A program made the translations under genes and the position numbers. DNA of 64,000 bases. Origin: Bradyrhizobium sp. cir1 (GTDB taxonomy: Bacteria; Pseudomonadota; Alphaproteobacteria; Rhizobiales; Xanthobacteraceae). The notes under the pieces are model-generated. The model made no database searches and was not told the origin of the DNA. It was given only the letters and a program-made list of their open reading frames with translations. Positions 16,713 through 23,520 of this stretch are shown here, one piece after another (within the stretch, counting starts at the first letter, position 1; the number at the start of each line of letters is the position of its first letter). The stretch is taken from NCBI RefSeq assembly GCF_014198245.1, contig NZ_JACIHE010000002.1, positions 212,178 through 276,177 on the forward strand, in the 5' to 3' direction.

Positions 16713-17627
16713 ATGGTGGACGGCTTATCGCTTGATCAGGTGCGCACCTTCATCGCTGCGGTCGACGAGGGAAGTTTTTCGGCCGCCGCGCGCAAGCTGG
16801 GTCGCGCCCAGTCCGCCGTCAGCGAACTCGTGCGCGCTCTTGAGCATCAGTTGGGCGTGGAGCTCTTTGACCGGACCGGTCGCTACCCGCAACTGACTCC
16901 GGCCGGAAGCATGCTGCTCGCTGGCGCGCGCGAGGTGGTCGCCAAAGTCGATGCGTTCAAGTCGCAGGCGAAAGGCATGGCATCCGGGCTCGAACCCGAG
17001 CTGTCGGTCGTGATCGATGTGTTCTTCCCCATCAGCGTCATTGCCGAGGCCGCCCGGGAATTTCTGGAGCAATTCCCAACCGTGCCGCTACGGCTCTTCG
17101 TCGAGGTTCTGGGTGGCACGGTTCTGCCGATCCTTGATCGCCGCGCCCATTTGGGCATCGTCGGCACCTTGCCTGTCATGCCCCCCGGCATTAGCACAGA
17201 GCCGCTCGGCGCCGTGGATTTTGAAGTCGTGGCCGCTGCCAACCATCCGCTTGCTGCGTTCGACGCGCCGATCCCGCGCGGTGAACTCAGCAACCATATC
17301 CAACTCGTCCTTACCGATCGTACCGAACTTTCCCAGGGGCGGGAGTTCGGGGTGCTGTCGTCACAGACCTGGCGGCTGGCTGATCTTTTCGCCAAGCACA
17401 CGTTCCTGCTCAACGGCCTTGGCTGGGGCGGCATGCCCGGCCATGCCGTGAGGGCAGATATAGAGGAAGGGCGGCTGTCCCGTCTGCGCATCGAAGGCGT
17501 CGCCGCCAGCGATCTCAAACTGCCGATGTCCATCGCTTATCGCGCCGATGATCCCCCGGGACCGGCCGGCCGATGGCTTATCCAGCGATTGGGAAAATGC
17601 GCACATCACCACCAGACAGGTTCCTGA
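16713..17627 (+). CDS. LysR-family transcriptional regulator
   Basis: A 304-residue regulator with N-terminal HTH (SFSAAARKLGRAQSAVSELV) and a complete effector domain (LSVVIDVFFPISVIAEAARE onward). It is divergent from doxX. Its neighbours on both sides are redox genes (DoxX, LLM oxidoreductase, azoreductase) or their remnants, so a role in sensing quinones or electrophiles is a reasonable inference. The palindrome CCATC-N9-GATGG occurs in its own promoter gap and upstream of azoR. Confidence 0.85.
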   Translation: MVDGLSLDQVRTFIAAVDEGSFSAAARKLGRAQSAVSELVRALEHQLGVELFDRTGRYPQLTPAGSMLLAGAREVVAKVDAFKSQAKGMASGLEPELSVVIDVFFPISVIAEAAREFLEQFPTVPLRLFVEVLGGTVLPILDRRAHLGIVGTLPVMPPGISTEPLGAVDFEVVAAANHPLAAFDAPIPRGELSNHIQLVLTDRTELSQGREFGVLSSQTWRLADLFAKHTFLLNGLGWGGMPGHAVRADIEEGRLSRLRIEGVAASDLKLPMSIAYRADDPPGPAGRWLIQRLGKCAHHHQTGS

Positions 17628-17639
17628 CGAGGGCAAACG

Positions 17640-17842
17640 CGCCGGCGCGTGCGGACGACTGTGGCGTCCCGCCGACGCCGAGCCAGATCGGAAGCTGAGC
17701 CTGGTGCGGGCGTGGCTAGACGCCCTGACCGGTCAGGGCCGGGCGATAGCGGCCCGACCAGCAGGGATGGGTCTTATCGCGCAGCTTGACCGGTGGCGGA
17801 ATCGGGCAAGATAGCCGCGAAGCTGTCGATGCCGATGTCCAT
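17640..17842 (-). pseudogene. LLM-class oxidoreductase remnant (second copy)
   Basis: The minus strand begins MDIGIDSFAAILPDSATGQA, then in another frame reads SGRYRPALTGQGV, a stop codon, and PRPHQAQLPIWLGVGGTPQS. These match the start and the middle of the intact LLM enzyme at 15-16 kb (MEIGIDSFAM, NGRFRPALNGEGVYPRPHQE), with the Tyr codon replaced by TAG and about 130 codons deleted between. It is an older paralogue, not a recent duplication, because the DNA has diverged. Confidence 0.65.
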
Positions 17843-18104
17843 GGCGTGGTCCGCTCCCCGGCGTGGGTGCGGCCCTTGTTGCCGAGGCTGTCCTCATGGG
17901 TGACCGCGCCCTCTTGCACATAGGTGATAATCTGTTGGCATGAGGGTGCAGGAGCCAGCCGGATCCGATGGCGATTTCGTCATCGTTGAAGAGGAACAGG
18001 GTCCCGACTGGAAGATGCGTCGGATTGCCATGAACGAGGAAGGCGAAGTGGTCGCGCGTCTTGAGCCAGCTTAGGTCGACGCCGGCGATCTCGGCTAGGG
18101 CTTG
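17843..18104 (-). pseudogene. Pirin-family protein remnant
   Basis: The minus strand reads AGVDLSWLKTRDHFAFLVHG, VGTLFLFNDDEIAIGSGWLL, HPHA, and after a frameshift IITYVQEGAVTHEDSLGNKG and RTHAG. This is the N-terminal cupin domain of pirins, including the metal-binding HPH and HEDS motifs. The remainder is lost and the LLM remnant follows directly. Pirins with quercetinase-like activity often sit beside DoxX and azoreductase genes, which suggests this island once carried a longer set. Confidence 0.65.
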
Positions 18105-18228
18105 TGCTGGAGCATGCTCAGTGGGCCCGCGTCGCGACGATGTTCATCGGGATGATCCTTGGACTGAATGAGGTCCGGAGCGTGTCCCCGAGGCCGGAAT
18201 CGCGGTCCCGGCCTCTGTGTCTTTCCGC

Positions 18229-18840
18229 CTAGGCGGCGAGTGCGGCGATCTCGGTCTTGGCCTTGGCGATCGCGGCGGCCTTGACCTCATCGCCCATGTT
18301 GAGGCCCTCGGCCCGCACGACCGTGATGTCGGTCAGGCCGATGAAGTGCAGCACGCTTCGCAGGTACGTTTCCTGGAAGTCGAGACCAGCGGCCGGGCTG
18401 TCGCCGGTGTAGACGCCGCCACGCGAGGAGGCGATGAACACCTTCTTGCCCTTGGGCAGCAGGCCTTCGGGCCCGTTCGCGCCATATTGGAAGGTGCGGC
18501 CGACGACGCAGACGCGATCGATCCAGCCCTTCAGCTGCGATGGAACGGAGAAGTTGTACATAGGCGCGCCGATGACGATGATGTCGGCGGCGAAAAGGTC
18601 GTCGATGTAGGCGCCACCAGCGGCCAGATCCGCCCCGAGGCCGGGGTCCGACACCGCGCCGCCCTGGAAGACCGCCATGTGCCGATCTGACAGATGCAGG
18701 GCGGCGTCCGCCACCAGATCCCGGTAGATCACCTTTAAGTCCGGATGCAGGGCCTGTTGTCGGGCTACGATATCAGCAGAAAGCGAGCGGCTGACCGAGT
18801 AGCCCCCGAGAATACTGGAGTCGATGTGTAGGATCGTCAT
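18229..18840 (-). CDS. azoR: FMN-dependent NADH-azoreductase
   Basis: A flavodoxin-like reductase of 203 residues that reduces azo compounds and quinones with NADH via FMN. Family sequence is clear: MTILHIDSSILGGYSVSRSL, DIIVIGAPMYNFSVPSQLKG (FMN loop), WIDRVCVVGRTFQYGANGPE and the SSRGGVY loop. ATG 18840 is preferred over an upstream in-frame start because it has a GGAG ribosome-binding site and the normal N-terminus. A strong palindrome lies about 125 bases upstream. Confidence 0.88.
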   Translation of the reverse strand: MTILHIDSSILGGYSVSRSLSADIVARQQALHPDLKVIYRDLVADAALHLSDRHMAVFQGGAVSDPGLGADLAAGGAYIDDLFAADIIVIGAPMYNFSVPSQLKGWIDRVCVVGRTFQYGANGPEGLLPKGKKVFIASSRGGVYTGDSPAAGLDFQETYLRSVLHFIGLTDITVVRAEGLNMGDEVKAAAIAKAKTEIAALAA

Positions 18841-18963
18841 GGATTTAATCTCCGGGTTGCGCTCGGGCCTGGACATTGGGCGGAACAGGACTTTTCTGAG
18901 CGCTTCGAACATGAGGGTTTATCCGACGGCCAACTCTGTCTGAAAAGTGGGGATATTCCGAAC

Positions 18964-18990
18964 CTATCCATCGGATAGGCCGATGGATAG
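18964..18990. promoter_or_regulatory. 27-base palindrome upstream of azoR
   Basis: Perfect arms CTATCCATCGG and CCGATGGATAG with the spacer ATAGG. It contains CCATC-N9-GATGG, the element also seen beside the LysR gene at 16.7 kb. It is most likely an operator controlling azoR. Confidence 0.6.
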
Positions 18991-19159
18991 CGGTGTCGCG
19001 CTCAGGACCGAAGCTCCTAGAATGGCGGAGCTGTCGATCGGGGACATGCCGCCTGTTCCGGCTGCGCTCATCACCGGAATCCGCTGTGACCTTCCCGGCT
19101 CGATCTCTGGTCGGCGACGGCGGCTCGTTCCAGACACCTATGCCTTGGAACCGGGCGAT

Positions 19160-19262
19160 TGCTTCTTGTGCGCCCGGATGGCTATATCGGCGCAATCATC
19201 GGCAGCGATGATGTCCACTCTCCGGACGACAATCTTCAAGGCGTTGGCTTAATGGGTCCTAC
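19160..19262 (+). pseudogene. Possible FAD-dependent monooxygenase C-terminal scrap
   Basis: About 30 codons read LLLVRPDGYIGAIIGSDDVH then SPDDNLQGVGL. This resembles the last strand and helix of PheA/TfdB-type aromatic flavin monooxygenases (LVRPDGYVGWR...). There is no matching N-terminal region nearby. The short length makes this tentative. Confidence 0.35.
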
Positions 19263-19320
19263 GCCGTCCGCCTAAGCGAGAAGTCGGGCAACTCGGCCTC
19301 CTCGTCGCCCGGGGGGGCCA

Positions 19321-19357
19321 CTACAGGGCGTTCAGCGGAACGCGGTCCGCCCTGTAG
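19321..19357. other. Strong hairpin CTACAGGGCG / CGCCCTGTAG
   Basis: Ten-base perfect arms at 19321-19330 and 19348-19357 with a 17-base loop, in a stretch with no gene between the azoR promoter region and the FAH-family gene. It lacks a T tract on either side. It could be a terminator core, a protein site or a repeat end. The rest of 18991-19427 shows nothing else I recognise apart from the monooxygenase scrap. Confidence 0.4.
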
Positions 19358-19427
19358 GACACAAGTTCAGCCAGCGGGGCAGGTGGCGCGGCCAGCGGCA
19401 TCCCGCCGCAAGCTCTGAGAATGGCTC

Positions 19428-20441
19428 CTACGCTAAATCGAACTTCAGTGTGCCAAGCTTCTCAATTCGGCTGGTGATCCTATCGCCGGCCTTGAGCCAG
19501 ACCTGCTTCTCTTTCGGCATTCCGATGATCACTCCCTCAGGAGTGCCCGTAAAAATGATGTCGCCTGGCTCCAGCGCAAACAGTTTCGAGGCATAAGAGA
19601 TCACCTTCTGCGGGTTGAAGATGAATTTTGAGGTATGCGACGATTGTCGCGGCTGAGCTTCATCATTGACGAATGTTTCGATCGCAAGGTTGTTCGGATC
19701 GACCAGATCGGCCGAGACGAAGTAGGGGCCGATAGGTGCGAACCCATCCAGCGTCTTGCCGACCATCCATTGGCCGCCCGTCTCCAGTTGAAGGTCACGC
19801 GCGGAGAAATCATGTCCGACCGCGTAACCCGCAACATAGTCGAGGGCCTCTGCTTCTGAAACATTGCGGGCCGTCTTCCCGATGACCACGAGCAATTCGG
19901 TTTCGTAGTCGAACTTGTGAGAGACCTCACGTGGGGGCAGTTTTATCGTGCAATTGTGCGCGGCAAGTGTATTGTTGTACTTGTTGAAAAGGATGGGAAT
20001 CTTTGGAAGCTTTTCGCCGGCTTCCTCCGCGTGCGCCTTGTAATTAAGTCCGACGCAAACGATTTTGCCCGGGCTGGCAAAGAGCCGGCCGAACTTGATC
20101 GTCGCTTCATCCTTTAAGAACTCCGGCTTGTCCTTTGCCGCTGCGATCAGACGTTCGAGCGCGGCGGCGTCTCCACGCGCAAGCAGTTCTTCAAGGGTCG
20201 TCGGCACGACCAGGTTCAGGGTCTTGCCAGCTAAAGCTACGTCAAGAATGCCGCTCGACAGTTTGACACCGAGTGTCTCACGCCCGTCGACCTGGACCAA
20301 GGACAGCAATGTAAGCCCGCGCGGCATTTGCATTTCCCTACTTCCCGAAGTGGTTGAGTACGCTGTGTCAGCTTGCGACAGAACGGTGCTCCCTAAGCTA
20401 GCTACAACTGCAGTTTTCATAAAGTTTCGGCGGGTCGTCAT
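19428..20441 (-). CDS. Fumarylacetoacetate hydrolase family protein with Tat-type signal
   Basis: A protein of 337 residues. It starts MTTRRNFMKTAVVASLGSTV, a probable twin-arginine signal, which is unusual since FAH enzymes are normally cytoplasmic. The catalytic domain is complete: KIVCVGLNYKAHAEEAG, the metal-ligand region YETELLVVIGKTARNV, VGHDFSARDLQ, and FTGTPEGVIIGMPKEK. The family hydrolyses or decarboxylates acylpyruvates and related beta-diketo acids. ATG 20441 has GGAGGAAA upstream and is much better than the farther in-frame start. It follows an ABC binding protein gene, suggesting a joint catabolic role. Confidence 0.82.
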   Translation of the reverse strand: MTTRRNFMKTAVVASLGSTVLSQADTAYSTTSGSREMQMPRGLTLLSLVQVDGRETLGVKLSSGILDVALAGKTLNLVVPTTLEELLARGDAAALERLIAAAKDKPEFLKDEATIKFGRLFASPGKIVCVGLNYKAHAEEAGEKLPKIPILFNKYNNTLAAHNCTIKLPPREVSHKFDYETELLVVIGKTARNVSEAEALDYVAGYAVGHDFSARDLQLETGGQWMVGKTLDGFAPIGPYFVSADLVDPNNLAIETFVNDEAQPRQSSHTSKFIFNPQKVISYASKLFALEPGDIIFTGTPEGVIIGMPKEKQVWLKAGDRITSRIEKLGTLKFDLA

Positions 20442-20550
20442 GCTTTCCTCCCAATAGTTTGGACGCGCATGCGAAATTGAAATCCTTGCCAAGATCTTGA
20501 TGGCATCGGCCTTGCGCGTGAAGCACTCTCTATCTCGGTGCGAGGTGGCG

Positions 20551-21753
20551 CTACTTGGTCGACAGCACCTCGCCGAAGCGCTCCCACTGCTTGCCGCTGA
20601 AGCGCATGAACTGCAGCTGCTCGACCGGCAGATGGTCACTCTCGCCGGTGTTGACCTTGATGCCGGGCAGCAGCATCGGCAACTCCAGATCTTTGATCGA
20701 AAGCGCCTGCCGCATGATGTTTTCGCGACTCAGGTCGTTGCCGGCAGCCTTAAGCACGTGCTCCAGCACCATGCTGAAGTTGTAACTGTTGACGTAGTTG
20801 GAATCGCGGATGTCGCCGTCAGGCAGGTATTTGGCCATGTAGTCGCGCCATCCCTTCACGCCTGAATCGTCCGCCCAGGCCGGATCGTTCGGATCCTTGA
20901 AATAGGCGCTCGAGATGATGCCGGTGCCGGCGTCGAGGCCGGCGGGCTCCATCACCGAGGACATCCAGACCGACACGTTGCTCAGGAACGTCATCGGACG
21001 CCAGTTGATCTCGAAACTCTTGCGGATCGCCTGCGCGGCGAATTTCGGCGTCGCGGCGATCACGAGCGCATCCGCGCCGGTCGCTTTGAGCTTCACGATC
21101 TGGGAATCGATCGTCGGCTCGGTCGGCTCGTAGGTCGCCGCCGCGACTGCCGTGTCGAACCGATCGCCGAGCACGTCCTTGAGCCCGGAAAGGTAGTCGC
21201 GGCCGAAATCGTCGTTCTGCGCCAGCACTGCGAAGGTCGCATCGGCCTTCTTCTGCAGGACGTAGCGCGCGTACATGCGGGCCTCGTTGCGGAACGGCGC
21301 CATCACGCCCATCAGCGCCAGGGGAAACTGCGCAGGATCACCGAATTTCGAGGCGCCCGAGGCGACGAACAGCTGGGGCACCTTCTTAGCCGCCAGATAT
21401 TTGGCGATCGCCGTGTTATGCGCGGTCCCCATCGTCGAGAAAATGAACGAGACGTCGTCGCTCTCGACCAGTCGGCGCGTCTGCTCCACGGTCTTGGGTG
21501 GCACGTAGCTGTCGTCGAGCGAGAGCAGGTTGACTTTGCGGCCGTTGATGCCGCCGCGGTCGTTCACCATCTTGAAATAGGCGACCTCGCCCCTGCCGAG
21601 GATGCCGAAGGCGGACACCGGCCCGCTATAGGGCATGGTCTGTCCGATGCGGATCTCGGTGGCGGTGATGCCGGGCTGGTCTTCGGCGAGAGCCGGTGCC
21701 GCGAGAACAGACCAGACCACGCACAGCCCTGCAGCTGCGATAGCGCTTCGCAT
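20551..21753 (-). CDS. ABC transporter substrate-binding protein, LivK type
   Basis: A periplasmic binding protein of 400 residues with an N-terminal signal peptide ending ALA near residue 23. The type I fold is clear: IRIGQTMPYSGPVSAFGILG, DRGGINGRKVNLLSLDDSYV and VAQNDDFGRD-like sequence. It belongs to the broad group annotated as branched-chain amino acid binding proteins, many of which bind aromatic or carboxylic acids. No permease or ATPase lies next to it, so it must share another transporter. GntR gene divergent upstream. Confidence 0.85.
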   Translation of the reverse strand: MRSAIAAAGLCVVWSVLAAPALAEDQPGITATEIRIGQTMPYSGPVSAFGILGRGEVAYFKMVNDRGGINGRKVNLLSLDDSYVPPKTVEQTRRLVESDDVSFIFSTMGTAHNTAIAKYLAAKKVPQLFVASGASKFGDPAQFPLALMGVMAPFRNEARMYARYVLQKKADATFAVLAQNDDFGRDYLSGLKDVLGDRFDTAVAAATYEPTEPTIDSQIVKLKATGADALVIAATPKFAAQAIRKSFEINWRPMTFLSNVSVWMSSVMEPAGLDAGTGIISSAYFKDPNDPAWADDSGVKGWRDYMAKYLPDGDIRDSNYVNSYNFSMVLEHVLKAAGNDLSRENIMRQALSIKDLELPMLLPGIKVNTGESDHLPVEQLQFMRFSGKQWERFGEVLSTK

Positions 21754-21831
21754 TCGGCTCCTCCCTGATGGGCCGCGCTGACGGCGGTCATCTTATTGGG
21801 AGCATACGGAGGTCGCGGCCGGCCCGCAACA

Positions 21832-21861
21832 AAAATATATTTTCGTGTAAAAATCTATTTT
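21832..21861. promoter_or_regulatory. Tandem AT-rich palindromes before the GntR gene
   Basis: AAAATATATTTT at 21832-21843 and AAAATCTATTTT at 21850-21861 are two near-identical 12-base elements 18 bases apart in the gap between the binding-protein gene and the divergent GntR gene. The gap is strikingly AT-rich for this genome. They are candidate GntR operators and may overlap the promoter. Confidence 0.5.
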
Positions 21862-21890
21862 GGCTTCTGCCGCTGTGATACACATGACCA

Positions 21891-22562
21891 ATGTCCGGAA
21901 GCGCCACTCAGACCGTCTATGAACAGCTCCGTGTCAGCCTGCTCGCCGGCCGATACCTGCCCGAGGCGAAGCTCAAGATCAGCGAGCTCGGCTCGGCCTT
22001 CTCGGTCAGCACCGGGGCGGTCCGCGAGGCGCTTGCGCGGCTGACCGCAGAGGGGCTGGTGACGGCGATGCCGCAGCGCGGCTTCCGCGTCGCGCCGGTG
22101 TCGGTCGCCGACTTGCGCGATCTCGCCGAAATGCGCATCGAGATCGAGACCAAGTGCCTGCGCCGTGCCATCGCGAGCGGCGATCTCGCCTGGGAGGCGG
22201 CAGTGGTCGCAGCGCATCACCGGCTGGCGGTGACGCCGATCGCAGCCGCGGACGGCGGCTTCTCGCCGGCCTGGATCGTGGCGCATGGCGAATTCCACGC
22301 AGCGCTCGCACAGGCCTGCGATAGCGCCTGGATGCTGCGCGTGCGCGACCTGTTGTTCGCCCATAATGAGCGCTATCTCGACCTCGCGCGCAAGACCGAC
22401 CGCGGCAATCGCGACGCCGCGCGCGAGCACCGTGAGCTGATGGAGGCGGCGCTGGCACGCGACACCGACCGGGCGGTCGCTGCCATAGCGGCGCATATCG
22501 GCAAGACCCGGGATACGATCGAGTCGGCCCTGAGGCGCGCGGAGATGGACGAGCTCGGGTGA
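21891..22562 (+). CDS. GntR-family regulator, FCD domain (FadR/VanR subfamily)
   Basis: A 223-residue regulator. The N-terminal winged helix shows YEQLRVSLLAGRYLPEAKLK and VSTGAVREALARLTAEGLVT, followed by an all-helical FCD domain with candidate metal-binding histidines (AHGEFHAALA and AREHRELMEAA). It is divergent from the ABC binding protein and probably controls it together with the FAH-family gene. Confidence 0.87.
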   Translation: MSGSATQTVYEQLRVSLLAGRYLPEAKLKISELGSAFSVSTGAVREALARLTAEGLVTAMPQRGFRVAPVSVADLRDLAEMRIEIETKCLRRAIASGDLAWEAAVVAAHHRLAVTPIAAADGGFSPAWIVAHGEFHAALAQACDSAWMLRVRDLLFAHNERYLDLARKTDRGNRDAAREHRELMEAALARDTDRAVAAIAAHIGKTRDTIESALRRAEMDELG

Positions 22563-22570
22563 GATGCCTG

Positions 22571-22596
22571 CGAGGTCGCCCCGCGGGCGGTCCTCG
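22571..22596. terminator. GC-rich stem-loop after the GntR gene
   Basis: Arms CGAGG...GCCC and GGGC...CCTCG form an imperfect hairpin eight bases after the stop codon. No T tract follows. Confidence 0.3.
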
Positions 22597-23520
22597 GAGG
22601 AGAGAGTTGCGGCTTCAACTCGTGCCAGAGAACGTCGTCCGATTTCTGCCTGCTGCGCCTCATCTCGAAACGTTCGACGATGCGTGAATCCCTGACGCCG
22701 TCCCATTCGCCGGTGCGAAGGAAAGCCGTGCTTCGTCGACGGAGGCGTGACAAGGGCGCGCATCACGTACTGGTCATGGAGCCTTGCGAACGCTTTCTGC
22801 AGTAAGCGAGCTTGAGCCGTTGTGCGCAACGCCTACCTCGGCCTCTGTTGAAAACGATCGTCTGCAAGAGAGAGCGACAAGAACGCCAAAATCAGCAGCG
22901 AGGCCAAGGAGGTCGGCTTCGATGGCTCTATCCATCAAATGCGGTCGAGCCGCAGTGGAGTTTGTCGTGCTCCCATCTGCGCATCCTGCGCTGCGTCACG
23001 GCGTCGCTATGAGGGCGCTTGGAATAGAATGGCGACGCGCAGCACTCAGTCCACGATGAGGTCCTGATGCATGCCCGAGAAGCAAACGCTCATTGCGTTA
23101 TTGCGTCCATTAAAAATCATTCGCCTCCGGTGAGAGAGTCTCGTCTGTCCTTTTTTCAAAATTTCGACGGCGCTGATTTGGAATTGTCCAAAGCGCATTC
23201 GGGAAGTTTTTCCACGCGCTCCATCGACTAACTCGAACCGTCGATGATCGAGACATTCTAAGTCGCAGTGCGCGCATTTGCGTTGCGGTCGCAAAAATCT
23301 CTCTCTAAAGAAGCCGGGCAGATCATTAGCAAGTCGAAGTTGTCGGCGACGGCGCAGGCAACCAATCTGTCTGCGGGACTGCTGAGGAGCTTGTTCACTA
23401 ATCAAAAGTGTCGGCCGAGTTCGGACGCGGCAACGGATCTTCGATCCGTGATTGCCGCAGGCCGAGCGCGGAGCCGCGTCTCGTTGGCCGACGGAACTGC
23501 CGATCAGGAACTTTCTGGAA
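22597..23520. other. Intergenic region before the TonB receptor
   Basis: About 920 bases without a gene I can support. Several short open frames exist on both strands, but none reads like a protein. The only feature noted is the palindrome TTTGGAATTGTCCAAA at 23177-23192, which resembles an iron-response element. The last 120 bases may hold the receptor promoter. Confidence 0.4.
23177..23192. promoter_or_regulatory. Possible iron-response palindrome
   Basis: TTTGGAATTGTCCAAA has arms TTTGGA and TCCAAA. It is one base shorter than the rhizobial iron control element (TTTRGAAYNRTTCYAAA) bound by Irr. It lies about 345 bases before the TonB-dependent receptor start, rather far for a core operator. 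Confidence 0.3.

Noticed and set aside
18845..19252. Overlapping short frames on both strands upstream of azoR
   Set aside because: No protein-like pattern apart from the short monooxygenase-like tail; the palindrome explains the region better as a promoter.
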